Below are positions 35,798 to 45,071 of a DNA stretch of 64,000 nucleotides, piece after piece; the stretch's first letter is position 1, and every line of letters starts with the position of its first letter. The DNA is from an uncultured Eubacteriales bacterium (GTDB lineage Bacteria; Bacillota; Clostridia; Oscillospirales; Acutalibacteraceae): contig ONAL01000005.1 in NCBI GenBank assembly GCA_900315785.1, positions 1-64,000 of the forward strand, in the 5' to 3' direction. The translations under genes and the position numbers were made by a program. A model generated the notes under the pieces. It saw only the letters and a program-made list of their open reading frames with translations. It made no database searches and was not told the DNA's origin.

Positions 35798-36856
35798 TCA
35801 CGCGTTCAGCTTCGGGTCAAACGCGTCGCGGAGACCGTCGCCGAAGAGGTTAAGACTTAACACGATAAGCGAAATAACTATCGCGGGAATAATCAGTCTG
35901 TAGGAATAGGTCGAAAGACCGTTGAGTGCGTCTGACGCGAGCGAGCCGAGCGACGGCATAGGCGCGTCAACGCCGAGTCCGAGGAAGGACAGATAGCTCT
36001 CGGTGAAAATTGCCGAGGGAATCTGGAGCGCCGCGGAGATGATAACAACGCTTATGCAGTTGGGCATAAGGTGCTTCATAATAATCCACTTGCCCTTTGC
36101 ACCCGTAGCCTTTGCCGAAAGCACATACTCCTGCTCTCTGAGGGAAAGAATCTGACCTCTGATGAGACGGGACATACTTACCCAGTAGAGGAGCGCGAAT
36201 ACGATGAACAGGCTGATGATGTTGGTTCCCAGAACCGCCAGCGCGGTGCCCTCAATCGCGGGCGCGAGCGTTACCGTCAGCACCGAGGAAAGCAGGATTA
36301 CCATCAGCATATCGGGAAGCGAATAGATGATATCAACTATTCGCATTATCACAAGGTCGATTTTTCCTCCGAAGTAGCCCGATATCGAGCCGACCAGCGT
36401 ACCGATTACAAGTACGATAATCGAGGCAAAGAAGCCTACCAGAAGTGAAATTCTTGTGCCGTAAACGACACGGATGAAGTAGTCGCGTCCGTGAGCGTCG
36501 GTTCCGAAAACGTGCGGGAAAACGCTCTCGCCGTCGTCAATCATCCTCTGTTCTGTTCTGCCGTACTCGAAAGGAGCAAGGTTATTGTAGGATGCGTCAA
36601 CGGGCTTGCCTGGGCGAACGCCGAGCTGGGTCTCGTAGGAATACGGCCAGAACATCGGCAAAAAGATACTTGAAAGCGTGATAAGCAGAATAACGATAAA
36701 GCTTACGAACGCTACCTTGTTTTTGTAAAGTCGCTTTACGCCGTCCTTGAAGAAGGTTGTGGAGGGGCGCATCTGCACCATATACTCCTTGTCCTTGTCG
36801 GACGCGGGCATAAAGTCGTCGAGGTCAACGTGGAAGGTAAATTTTTTCTTATTCAT
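35798..36856 (-). CDS. oppC: Peptide ABC transporter permease
   Basis: This 352-residue inner-membrane permease has about six helices, an N-terminal cytoplasmic extension of about 55 residues, and the EAA loop region SMSRLIRGQILSLREQEYV with AKATGAKG. ATG 36856 has GGGAGGT upstream; an ATG at 36898 would overlap oppB and lacks a site. It forms the channel with OppB. Confidence 0.94.
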   Translation of the reverse strand: MNKKKFTFHVDLDDFMPASDKDKEYMVQMRPSTTFFKDGVKRLYKNKVAFVSFIVILLITLSSIFLPMFWPYSYETQLGVRPGKPVDASYNNLAPFEYGRTEQRMIDDGESVFPHVFGTDAHGRDYFIRVVYGTRISLLVGFFASIIVLVIGTLVGSISGYFGGKIDLVIMRIVDIIYSLPDMLMVILLSSVLTVTLAPAIEGTALAVLGTNIISLFIVFALLYWVSMSRLIRGQILSLREQEYVLSAKATGAKGKWIIMKHLMPNCISVVIISAALQIPSAIFTESYLSFLGLGVDAPMPSLGSLASDALNGLSTYSYRLIIPAIVISLIVLSLNLFGDGLRDAFDPKLNA

Positions 36857-36869
36857 TTTTCTACCTCCC

Positions 36870-37808
36870 TTATTCCAGCGTAATACGCGGGTCAACAACC
36901 TTGTACAGAATATCCGTTACAAGGTTCATAAATACGATTAACGTCGCAAGGATAATCGTAGTACCCATAATCATTGTATAGTCACGGTTAGTGATACTGC
37001 TTACGAAAGCTCGTCCGATACCGGGAACCGCGAAGATTTTCTCAACAACGAGAGAGCCCGTTACAATGTACGCGAGCATAGGTCCCAGATAAGTTAGTAC
37101 GGGGATGAGAGAGTTCTTCAGCGCGTGACCGAAGATAATCCTCTTGCCCGAAACACCCTTTGCCTTGGCAGTACGGATATAATCCTGTCCGAGAACGTCA
37201 AGCATAGATGAGCGGGTAAGTCTTGTGATGTACGCCATCGGATAAAGCGCGAGCGTGATTACGGGCAGAACGTATCCGCCGATACCGTTTGACAAATCGG
37301 CGTACGCGGGCACCAAATCAAGCGTTGTGGCAAACAGCACAAGCAGCAGCGCGCCTATAATAAACGACGGCATCGAAACAAACGCGGTCGTTATTACCAT
37401 AATTATTCGGTCGATAATTTTGTTACGCCGTAGGGCGGCTATCGCTCCGAGGATTACTCCGACAATCGTCGAGAGCGCCGCGGCAATCAGACCGAGTGAC
37501 ATCGAGGTCGCCATACCGTCGCCGATGATGTCGATTACGAGTCTGCCTCTCTGCTTGAGTGACGGGCCGAAATCGAACTTGGTGACGATATCCTTGAGGT
37601 AGGTCAGATACTGTTCAATAAGCGGCTTGTCAAGTCCGTACTTGGCTTCCATCGCCTTTTGAACCTCGGGGGTCGTCGCCTTTTCACCCACAAAAGGACC
37701 GCCCGGAACTGCGTGCATAACAAAAAACGTCACTGTTATAACAATCCAGACAGTAAAAATTGCGAGCAAGATTCGCTTTATTACATAAAGCAGCGTTTTT
37801 GAATTCAT
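36870..37808 (-). CDS. oppB: Peptide ABC transporter permease
   Basis: This 312-residue permease has the family start KRILLAIFTVWIVITVTFF, and its EAA loop includes RSSMLDVLGQDYIRTAKAKG. It is the first gene of oppBCDFA. The 274 bases upstream, up to the intron end at 38083, are AT-rich and must hold the operon promoter; I could not pick a convincing -35/-10 pair. Confidence 0.95.
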   Translation of the reverse strand: MNSKTLLYVIKRILLAIFTVWIVITVTFFVMHAVPGGPFVGEKATTPEVQKAMEAKYGLDKPLIEQYLTYLKDIVTKFDFGPSLKQRGRLVIDIIGDGMATSMSLGLIAAALSTIVGVILGAIAALRRNKIIDRIIMVITTAFVSMPSFIIGALLLVLFATTLDLVPAYADLSNGIGGYVLPVITLALYPMAYITRLTRSSMLDVLGQDYIRTAKAKGVSGKRIIFGHALKNSLIPVLTYLGPMLAYIVTGSLVVEKIFAVPGIGRAFVSSITNRDYTMIMGTTIILATLIVFMNLVTDILYKVVDPRITLE

Positions 37809-38082
37809 TACTCATCTTCCTTATTCTTTTTTGGGAGCAGATATCCCGTTCAAACCGAAATATAGGTCGCAAGGCAGCTCCCCGACACCCCAAAGAGGAC
37901 AAATTTGGGCAAATCATCAACTTTGTATAGCAACTTATACTAAAAATCGGTTAAAAATACGCTTAGATAAATCATTTTACCATATCGTTGTAATAAAAAC
38001 AAGTCATAAGAATGAATAAAAAACACCTCAACTTTTTTGTCATATTGCTACATTCGACAAGTTTTTTCACCTTTCAGAACAA

Positions 38083-39984
38083 ATAGGGTAGACAAAGGGG
38101 ATTAACCCTCCACCTCCCATTGCACCGTACGTACGGGTCTCGTATACGGCGCTACGTGAGTGCAGATGTTACTGCAAATAACTAAGATAGTACGAAAGAG
38201 GGTTGACCAATGCTGGTCTGCCCTTTTTCTTGTTTCCTGTTTCTAAAACTTTTGGTGAGAGCAGGAAGTTTACAACATTCATTGCGCATCTCCTGTACCA
38301 TCCAAGCCTTGAATTTGCCACCTTGGAAATATCTTCCTCTGACATATTGCACTTACATATCCTGTTCAGCTTCATCAGATTTTTGTATATAGTTTTCGGT
38401 CGCTTCCACTGCTTGATGATTATCACTCTCACCTTGTGCCTCAACCATTGTCCAAACTCGTCAAGAAAGCCTTTCATACTGCCAATTCTGTAGTAGTTAA
38501 TCCAACCCATTATCACCTGATTGAGTTGTTTTATTGTAGCTGATAAAGTACGGGCAGCTGCTTTCTTTCTCAGCAGGATTTCTTTACACTTCTTGTAAAG
38601 CTTTGTTTTCCTGCTGTTGAGCGGCTTACATTTCCACTCATTTGAGTTCTTCCAAAATCCGAAACCCAGAAATTCACTCTTTGACGGTCTTACGACCTTG
38701 GTTTTCTCGGCACTTGCTTTCAGAAACAGTTTTCTTTCAAGCCAACTGACTACTGACTTCATTACCCTGTTTGCCGCCATCTCGCTTTTGACGAATACAT
38801 TTACGTCATCGGCGTATCGGACAAATCGAAGTCCTCTCGTTTCAAGCTCTTTGTCGAGCTTATCAAGGTATATGTTTGAGAGTATCGGCGAAAGCGGTCC
38901 TCCCTGCGGGACTCCCTCTTTACTTGAGCTTACTACTCCGTTTTCCATTATTCCTGCCTTGAGAAATCTTCGTATTAGGTTTAGCGTTGCAGCGTCGTTG
39001 ACCTTCTCTCTCAGTATTGAAATTAGCTTGTCGTGATTTACGGTGTCGAAATATTTCTCTATGTCGAGGTCTACTACCCATTCATAGCCGTCGTTCAGGT
39101 TTTGAAGCACCTGCTCCATTGCCGTATGGCAACTTCTTTGCGGACGGAAGCCGTGGCTGTTTTCACTGAATGTCGGGTCGAATATTTCTACCAACACTTG
39201 CGCTATTGCTTGTTGTATTACTCGGTCTGCCACTGTCGGTATTCCGAGCGGTCGTTTCTTTCCGTTCGCTTTGGGTATGTATACTCTCCGCACAGGCTGA
39301 GGCTTGTATTTCTTGTTAAGTATGTCCGTTTTCATTTCCGTCCAATGCTGTCTGAAATACTCGTCAAACTCTTCCACAGTCACTTTGTCTATTCCTGCGG
39401 CACCCTTGTTTCGCTTGACGGCTTTTAACGCTCTCAGCATATTTTCTCTACCTAAAATCCTGTCAATCAATTTCATTTGCTGCTCCTCCTTCTGTTCGTA
39501 AATTTACTCGGAAAACTCCCGCCGCCCTTTTGCCGTCAAGGGTTACGTTCCCTTGCTTCAGGCATATCTTCGGTTTCGGATTATCCGAGCATTGCTTACA
39601 GTGATTTGCACTACATTCTCATTAAGTCCTTCAGAGCTTGGTGCTTGGCTCCTACTATGACCTCAGCTGACCCCCGCTCGTAAGCTTTTTTCGCACGTAT
39701 TTCTACGCCGAGCGGGTCTCTCGGGGTAAGGCACTAATCTTTCCCTTCACAACCTCCTGATTTACTGTCTTGGCGTTACGTTTACCCTTTGGACTTTGGC
39801 TTGGCTTGCAGCCTTATCCGCCATTTAGCCTTATATCAGGTTTCTGTTCGTAGGCTCAAAAGGTTTGCTACTCCGCTTCCTCCCCCGTTTGCGTTACCAC
39901 AAACGGCTTGCGGTTCACTACACTTGGCGGTAAATACCCGTGACTGGACTTTCACCAGCAAGATTAGTGTCGTGCCCGACACAC
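38083..39984 (-). mobile_element. Complete group IIC (class C) self-splicing intron
   Basis: The intron is about 1.9 kb on the minus strand. Its 5' end GTGTGTCGGGCACG is at 39984. About 500 bases of non-coding domains I-IV follow, then the maturase gene. Domain V lies near 38120-38156 (GCGCCGTATACG ... CGTACGGTGC, with a CGC catalytic triad as in class C), domain VI follows, and the 3' end CTACCCTAT is at 38083. It sits 7 bases beyond the stem of a terminator, the preferred target of class C introns. It interrupts no gene and looks intact. Exact boundaries are accurate to a few bases. Confidence 0.88.
38169..39476 (-). CDS. ltrA: Group II intron reverse transcriptase/maturase
   Basis: This 435-residue protein has reverse transcriptase domains with VRYADD as the catalytic motif, EGVPQGGPLSP, a GFRPQRS block, and a maturase (X) domain with LNQVIMGWINYYRIGSM. 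The DNA endonuclease domain is absent, as in class C introns, and the sequence resembles the Eubacterium rectale class C enzyme. AAGGAGGAG precedes ATG 39476. The frame is intact, so the intron may be mobile. Confidence 0.95.
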   Translation of the reverse strand: MKLIDRILGRENMLRALKAVKRNKGAAGIDKVTVEEFDEYFRQHWTEMKTDILNKKYKPQPVRRVYIPKANGKKRPLGIPTVADRVIQQAIAQVLVEIFDPTFSENSHGFRPQRSCHTAMEQVLQNLNDGYEWVVDLDIEKYFDTVNHDKLISILREKVNDAATLNLIRRFLKAGIMENGVVSSSKEGVPQGGPLSPILSNIYLDKLDKELETRGLRFVRYADDVNVFVKSEMAANRVMKSVVSWLERKLFLKASAEKTKVVRPSKSEFLGFGFWKNSNEWKCKPLNSRKTKLYKKCKEILLRKKAAARTLSATIKQLNQVIMGWINYYRIGSMKGFLDEFGQWLRHKVRVIIIKQWKRPKTIYKNLMKLNRICKCNMSEEDISKVANSRLGWYRRCAMNVVNFLLSPKVLETGNKKKGRPALVNPLSYYLSYLQ

Positions 39985-39991
39985 AAGACAA

Positions 39992-40014
39992 GGGACCGAC
40001 GAGCCGTCGGTCCC
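39992..40014 (-). terminator. Terminator used as intron target
   Basis: A perfect 9-bp stem GGGACCGAC/GTCGGTCCC with a 5-base loop is followed on the minus strand by TTGTCTT and then the intron 5' end. It terminates the 69-residue gene at 40050. Confidence 0.87.
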
Positions 40015-40049
40015 TGTCAGGAGTGTGTGTATTAGATGAAAATAGAGGA

Positions 40050-40259
40050 TTAAGCAATTTTGGCAAAGTCAGGCTCAAGAACCGTCGCGTAGGCAAAGCT
40101 CTCGATGTACGCTGTGTCAATCTCGGCTTCGGGCGAAAAGTCCTCGAGCTCCCGACAGAGGAATTTATCGGGGCTGAGCGTTCTGCCTTCGTCGATGAAG
40201 TCGGCGAAGCGGTTGTTTCTTTCGGCTAATTCTGCAAGCTCAAAAATTGTGTAAATCAT
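40050..40259 (-). CDS. Small acidic protein of 69 residues, unknown function
   Basis: The gene is supported by GGAGGT 8 bases before ATG 40259, a TATAAT at about 40300 on the minus strand, and its own terminator. The product is acidic, without signal peptide or membrane helix, and contains FELAELAERNNRFADFIDEG, likely helical. No family is recognised. It is transcribed alone and divergently from the ZIP transporter gene. Confidence 0.65.
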   Translation of the reverse strand: MIYTIFELAELAERNNRFADFIDEGRTLSPDKFLCRELEDFSPEAEIDTAYIESFAYATVLEPDFAKIA

Positions 40260-40362
40260 AATTTTACCTCCGTCGGTGTTGTGTTTTTGTTTTCTGTCTA
40301 TATTATACTCGTCTGGGTGTCCGATAAAGGGGACAGTGATTTAAAACTCACACAACTTTTTT

Positions 40363-40382
40363 CCGATAATATTATATATCGG
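40363..40382 (+). promoter_or_regulatory. Imperfect palindrome at the ZIP transporter start
   Basis: CCGATA and TATCGG arms flank an AT-only centre, directly before and into the ribosome binding site of the metal transporter. It could be a metal-responsive operator; no known box is matched exactly. Confidence 0.35.
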
Positions 40383-40391
40383 AGGTAAAAG

Positions 40392-41195
40392 ATGGATAAC
40401 TACGTAATTTTGGCTCTTGTCGCCACCCTGGGAACGTGGTTTGTCACGATGCTCGGGTCGGCGACGGTAATATTCTTCAAATCCCCGAGCGCCAGGGCGC
40501 TGAATCTGATGCTTGGCTTCGCCTCGGGAGTTATGATTGCGGCGAGCTTCTGGTCGCTGCTGCAGCCCGCGATTGAGCGTGCCGAGAAAAACTCGGCTGT
40601 CCCCGCCTATCTGGTTGCGACGCTGGGATTTATGCTCGGCGCGGCGTTTATGTGGCTGTCGGACAAGGCGGTTAGCTTTGCGCAGGGACGTTTTCAGTCC
40701 TCGAAGGCGGGCGGAAGCGACAGGGTGAACAGAATCATTCTGCTTGTGCTCTCGATAACTCTGCACAATATCCCCGAGGGCTTGGCTGTCGGAGTAGCGT
40801 TCGGAGCGCTGCCGAAGGGAAATCTCTCGCCCGAAGCGCTTATGGGAGCAATCACAATCGCCGTCGGAATCGGACTGCAAAACTTCCCCGAGGGCGCGGC
40901 TGTGTCCGTTCCGCTGAGACGAGAGGGCTTTTCACGCAGAAAAAGCTTCTTTATCGGTCAGGCTTCGGGACTTGTGGAGCCTGTTTCGGGTCTAATCGGA
41001 GCTCTGCTCGTCGTATATATCGAGGCTATTCTCCCCTACGCGCTGGCGTTCGCCGCGGGAGCGATGATTCTCGTCGCCGTTCACGAGCTGATTCCCGAAT
41101 GTCAACAGAACCAGCACGAGAACCCCTACACCGCCACAATGGGAATTGTGACGGGCTTTGCCGTGATGATGCTGCTCGACGTTATGCTCGGATAA
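40392..41195 (+). CDS. ZIP family metal cation transporter
   Basis: This 267-residue membrane protein of the ZIP/ZupT (GufA-like) family imports zinc or other divalent metals. Metal-site motifs in helices IV and V are HNIPEGLAVG and NFPEGAAVS. Helix IV carries the usual histidine; helix V has asparagine at that place (GLQNFPEG). GGAGG precedes ATG 40392. The following membrane protein gene is 54 bases downstream with a possible weak promoter of its own. Confidence 0.9.
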   Translation: MDNYVILALVATLGTWFVTMLGSATVIFFKSPSARALNLMLGFASGVMIAASFWSLLQPAIERAEKNSAVPAYLVATLGFMLGAAFMWLSDKAVSFAQGRFQSSKAGGSDRVNRIILLVLSITLHNIPEGLAVGVAFGALPKGNLSPEALMGAITIAVGIGLQNFPEGAAVSVPLRREGFSRRKSFFIGQASGLVEPVSGLIGALLVVYIEAILPYALAFAAGAMILVAVHELIPECQQNQHENPYTATMGIVTGFAVMMLLDVMLG

Positions 41196-41249
41196 TTGTC
41201 GTTGATTTTTTCGGATATTATTGTATAATTAAGGAAAGGGGCGATGATT

Positions 41250-41897
41250 ATGAAAAAGAGAATTACCGCGGCGCTCGTGATGAACATTCTGATTGCGGGC
41301 TTTACCTTCGGAATAACGCTTTCTTACTTTCTCGGAAACACAGGCACGCTGATTCGCTCGGGAGTTGAGAGCTTTATGTTCTTTACGACCGACTCGAATG
41401 TGCTGAGCGGAATTGCGGCGCTTGTGATGATTTGGTTTGAAATTCAGATATTAAGGGGCAAAGCCGACTCAATCCCAAAGGCGGCGCTTGTGTTCAAGTT
41501 TGTCGGAACTGCGGCGGTAACGCTGACGTTTATGACGGTTATGTTGTTCCTCGGACCAATTTACGGTCACCTTCTGCTGCTTTCGGACACCTCGCTATAC
41601 ACCCATCTCGGCGGTCCTCTGCTGGCGTTTGTTTCTTTCGTATTCCTCGAGGTTGACGAGAGGCTGTCGCTAAAAACCGCCTTACTCGGAATGCTGCCGT
41701 CAATTCTCTACGGAATAGTCTACTTTATCGAGGTTATGATAATCACCGCGGAGCGCGGCGGCTGGAAGGACTTTTACGCGTTCAACGCGAACGGCTTGTG
41801 GTATGTGAGCATTGTCGCGATGAACACCGCAGCGTTTCTGATTAGCCTTGGAATCGTGGCTCTGCATAATCTTTCGCACAAGAAAATGAACAAATAA
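41250..41897 (+). CDS. Six-helix membrane protein, Pr6Pr-like
   Basis: This 215-residue, highly hydrophobic protein has about six membrane helices. The blocks FFTTDSNVLSGI and DTSLYTHLGGPLLAFVSFV follow the pattern of the bacterial Pr6Pr/FAR-17a-like membrane family, whose function is not established. ATG 41250 has GGGG at 8 bases; the ATG at 41244 is too close to it. A role with the neighbouring metal transporter cannot be deduced. Confidence 0.7.
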   Translation: MKKRITAALVMNILIAGFTFGITLSYFLGNTGTLIRSGVESFMFFTTDSNVLSGIAALVMIWFEIQILRGKADSIPKAALVFKFVGTAAVTLTFMTVMLFLGPIYGHLLLLSDTSLYTHLGGPLLAFVSFVFLEVDERLSLKTALLGMLPSILYGIVYFIEVMIITAERGGWKDFYAFNANGLWYVSIVAMNTAAFLISLGIVALHNLSHKKMNK

Positions 41898-41905
41898 TGC
41901 AAAAC

Positions 41906-41932
41906 GGGGTTGACCGAACGGTCAACCCCATA
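41906..41932. terminator. Terminator between membrane protein gene and hppA
   Basis: A perfect 10-bp stem GGGGTTGACC/GGTCAACCCC lies between convergent stop codons, with A-rich sequence on the left and AT-rich sequence on the right. Confidence 0.75.
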
Positions 41933-41942
41933 ATAATTATTA

Positions 41943-44003
41943 TCAGAAATTCAGCAGTCCCGCACCGTCGTTTACGGCTAAGAAAGCTGTGGCAAAGACG
42001 AGCGATACAATCGTCATAAGCTTGATAAGGATGTTGATTGAGGGACCCGAGGTGTCCTTGAACGGGTCGCCTACGGTGTCGCCAACGACAGCCGCCTTGT
42101 GAGCGCTTGAGCCCTTGCCCTCGGGAGTTGTCTCGATGTACTTCTTCGCGTTGTCCCATGCGCCGCCTGAGTTCGCCATAAATATCGCAAGCATAACGCC
42201 CGTGATAAGCGAGCCCGCAAGCAGACCGCCGAGAGCCTCAACGCCGAGCAGATAGCCGACGAGGAGCGGAGCCACAACAGCCATAACGCCCGGTAAAATC
42301 ATTTCCCTGAGCGCGGCGTGGGTCGAAATCGAAACACATCTTGAATAGTCGGGCTCTTCCTTGCCCTTGAGAATACCGGGTTTCTCTCTGAACTGACGGC
42401 GAACCTCGTCAATCATCTTGTTAGCCGCCTTACCGACGCTGTCCATAGTGAACGCCGAGAAGAGGAACGGAAGCATACCGCCGATGAACAGACCGGCAAC
42501 AACCTTGGGGCTGAGAATCGACATACCGCTGCCCGCGATTCCCGCTGTCTGGGCAAACGAAGCGAACAGCGCGAGCGCTGTGAGCGCCGCCGAGCCAATC
42601 GCAAAGCCCTTGCCGATAGCCGCGGTGGTGTTGCCTACGCTGTCGAGCTTGTCGGTGATGTCACGGACGTGGGGGTCGAGCTCGCTCATTTCCGCGATAC
42701 CGCCCGCGTTGTCGGCAATCGGACCGTAAGCGTCAACTGCGATTGTCATTCCTGTTGTGGAGAGCATACCTACAGCCGCAAGCGAAATGCCGTAGAGACC
42801 TGTGCCCGCGTGAGCCGCTTCCATAACAAAGTACGAAACGAGAATACCGATAACGATGAAGATAATCGGGACGGCGGTTGACTTCATACCAACGCCGAGA
42901 CCCGTGATAATATTTGTAGCCGAGCCTGTTTTTGAGCTCTCGGAAATGCTCTTTACCGAATGGAATCGGTCTGAGGTGTACATCTCAGTGAGCTTGCCGA
43001 TAGCCGTACCGACGACAAGTCCCGCGAGCACGCAGAAGAACGGGTTAAACGACTTGAACATATACCAGCTCAGACCAGCGCCGCAGATTATAACGAGCGC
43101 GGTTGCTATGTATTCGCCGAGGTTGAGCGCCTTCTGCGGGTCGGAATTGTCCTTTCCTCGTACAAAGAACACGGCGATAACCGAGCCGAGAATACCGATA
43201 GCGCAGAGAATCATCGGGAAGAAAGCCGCGCTGAGCTTAACTCCGCCCTTGAAGCTCGCGAACGCAAGCGTGATAGCCGATACAATCGAGCCGACATAGC
43301 TCTCGAAAAGGTCCGCGCCCATACCCGCAACGTCGCCTACGTTGTCGCCTACGTTGTCGGCGATTGTGGCAGGATTTCGGGGGTCGTCCTCGGGAATACC
43401 CGCCTCGACCTTGCCGACGAGGTCAGCGCCTACGTCAGCCGCCTTGGTGTAGATACCGCCGCCTACGCGCGCAAAAAGCGCGATTGAGGAAGCGCCCAGG
43501 CTGAAGCCTGTGAACACCTTGAGCATATCGCTGTCCTTGACCAAATCAAACATACCGTTGAGCAGAAGGAAAACCGCGCCGAGACCGACTACACCGAGAC
43601 CGACCACGGAAAGACCCATAACCGCTCCGCCGCGGAACGCGATTTTGAGCGCCTTGTTCATACCGCTCTCACGCGCCGCATTTGCCGTGCGGACATTAGC
43701 CATTGTCGCGACCGTCATTCCGAAATATCCCGCAAGCGTCGAGAAAAGCGCGCCGAGGATAAAGCACAAAGCCGTGCCCCAGTCGATTACAAAGCCAATC
43801 GCAAGGAAAAGAACTGCCGTAAAAATAATAAGAATCTTGTACTCCGCAAAGAGGAACGCTCTCGCGCCCTTTGCGATAGCCGAAGAAATCTTAGCCATTC
43901 TCTCCGTTCCAACGCTCTGATTGCGTATAAAGAGCGCAAAATAAAGCGCGAAGCAAAGCGCGACGGCACCCGCCGCAACGGGGATAAGCAGTAACATATT
44001 CAC
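41943..44003 (-). CDS. hppA: Membrane-bound ion-pumping pyrophosphatase, K+-dependent
   Basis: This 686-residue protein with about 16 helices couples pyrophosphate hydrolysis to H+ or Na+ export. Signature segments are [20 protein letters not shown] and the nearby DNVGDNVGD, plus [22 protein letters not shown] has alanine at residue 461, the mark of K+-dependent enzymes (lysine in K+-independent ones); many of these pump Na+. It is transcribed alone from a TTGACT/TAAAAT promoter. Together with Rnf it gives a second way to charge the membrane. Confidence 0.95.
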   Translation of the reverse strand: MNMLLLIPVAAGAVALCFALYFALFIRNQSVGTERMAKISSAIAKGARAFLFAEYKILIIFTAVLFLAIGFVIDWGTALCFILGALFSTLAGYFGMTVATMANVRTANAARESGMNKALKIAFRGGAVMGLSVVGLGVVGLGAVFLLLNGMFDLVKDSDMLKVFTGFSLGASSIALFARVGGGIYTKAADVGADLVGKVEAGIPEDDPRNPATIADNVGDNVGDVAGMGADLFESYVGSIVSAITLAFASFKGGVKLSAAFFPMILCAIGILGSVIAVFFVRGKDNSDPQKALNLGEYIATALVIICGAGLSWYMFKSFNPFFCVLAGLVVGTAIGKLTEMYTSDRFHSVKSISESSKTGSATNIITGLGVGMKSTAVPIIFIVIGILVSYFVMEAAHAGTGLYGISLAAVGMLSTTGMTIAVDAYGPIADNAGGIAEMSELDPHVRDITDKLDSVGNTTAAIGKGFAIGSAALTALALFASFAQTAGIAGSGMSILSPKVVAGLFIGGMLPFLFSAFTMDSVGKAANKMIDEVRRQFREKPGILKGKEEPDYSRCVSISTHAALREMILPGVMAVVAPLLVGYLLGVEALGGLLAGSLITGVMLAIFMANSGGAWDNAKKYIETTPEGKGSSAHKAAVVGDTVGDPFKDTSGPSINILIKLMTIVSLVFATAFLAVNDGAGLLNF

Positions 44004-44045
44004 AAAATCAACTCCAATCCGATAATGGAATTTCTATTAAAGAAT

Positions 44046-44075
44046 ATTTTATCATACTTTACCCCTTTTAGTCAA
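44046..44075 (-). promoter_or_regulatory. hppA promoter
   Basis: Minus strand: TTGACT (44070-44075), 18 bases, TAAAAT (44046-44051). Confidence 0.65.
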
Positions 44076-44100
44076 TTACCAATCCCAAATATTCTGAATG

Positions 44101-44129
44101 AAAAAGACGGCTCCGAAAACGGAGTCGTC
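44101..44129 (-). terminator. Terminator of the second sigma operon
   Basis: A 10-bp stem GACGACTCCG/CGGAGCCGTC (one G-T pair) on the minus strand is followed by TTTTTC, 10 bases past the stop codon at 44139. Confidence 0.85.
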
Positions 44130-44138
44130 CTCTGAGTA

Positions 44139-45071
44139 TTATACAAGCTTTGCGCTTACGCCTATTTCAAATGTGTACGCCATATATTCTTCGCTTGTGT
44201 CCTCATTGAGCGCACGAGTTCGGACGCTGTTTACCACAGGTGTCAGAATAAGCTCCTTGGTTTCACTTGAGCCGTCCCTGTAAGTAACCGTAACCTTAAC
44301 CGATGTATTGTCGAGTAACGCCTTGTAATACTCCTCGATATAACCCTTATACAGGTCGCAAGTCACGGCATCCCTGATATCAAGACCTGTGCGGTCATAT
44401 TTCAAGTAATTCTCGATAACCTCCGCGTACTCTGGGCTGTTCTCGATATAGGTCATAATCTCCCACTTACTGCCCCAGCTGAGCTGATTGTCATATTTCG
44501 TCGTGACGGAATCGTAGCAATGTGTAGGATGCCCGTCATATGAAATGTTCATATTGTGAAATTCGTCGTCTTTTCCTGTGTACGAAACAAGCCTGTCGCT
44601 CAGGTAATCGGCAATAAACACCTTTGAATTATTGAATGAATATGTGACCGTGTCGATATTATCTCCAACGCACTTGAGGTCCATTCTGAAATCTTCGCTT
44701 ACATTATTCGCGGTATTTTCCGTGAGATCCATTGCTCCGCCCGTGCTCTTAAACTGTCCGACGGCAGTAAAATCGCTGTTGTTGATTTTTTTCACCTCGT
44801 CGCCTGTCGCCTCGGAAGCGTTCGCAACAAGGAAAAAGCTGTTTTCGGATGTGCCTTTGCCAAATCCGCCGAATACAGCCGCGCAAGCTATCGCCGCAAC
44901 CAGACAAGCCGCCATCGCGGAGGCAAGTTTGATATTAAATCTTTTCTTTGTTCTTTTCATTGTGAGTACCTTTCCCGACTGCTCTGCCTCAAGAGCCGCC
45001 TTTACCGCACTATCGACCGCGGATTCCGACGGTCTGAGGTTGTCAATCGCCTTAAACCTCTCTTTATCCAT
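44139..45071 (-). CDS. Single-pass membrane protein, probable anti-sigma factor
   Basis: This 310-residue protein has a cytoplasmic N terminus of about 48 residues (SAVDSAVKAALEAE suggests a helix), basic KRTKKR at 39-44, one membrane helix (about 50-68) and an outside domain of about 240 residues without a recognised family. ATG 45071 has GGGAGG upstream and overlaps the end of the sigma gene by 8 bases; an ATG at 45107 would lie deeper inside that gene. By position and layout it is probably the anti-sigma partner. Confidence 0.75.
   Translation of the reverse strand: MDKERFKAIDNLRPSESAVDSAVKAALEAEQSGKVLTMKRTKKRFNIKLASAMAACLVAAIACAAVFGGFGKGTSENSFFLVANASEATGDEVKKINNSDFTAVGQFKSTGGAMDLTENTANNVSEDFRMDLKCVGDNIDTVTYSFNNSKVFIADYLSDRLVSYTGKDDEFHNMNISYDGHPTHCYDSVTTKYDNQLSWGSKWEIMTYIENSPEYAEVIENYLKYDRTGLDIRDAVTCDLYKGYIEEYYKALLDNTSVKVTVTYRDGSSETKELILTPVVNSVRTRALNEDTSEEYMAYTFEIGVSAKLV

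Noticed and set aside
38169..39476. Reverse transcriptase as part of a diversity-generating or defence system
   Set aside because: The maturase domain, domain V and intron ends identify a group II intron; no template/variable repeat pair or accessory defence gene lies nearby.
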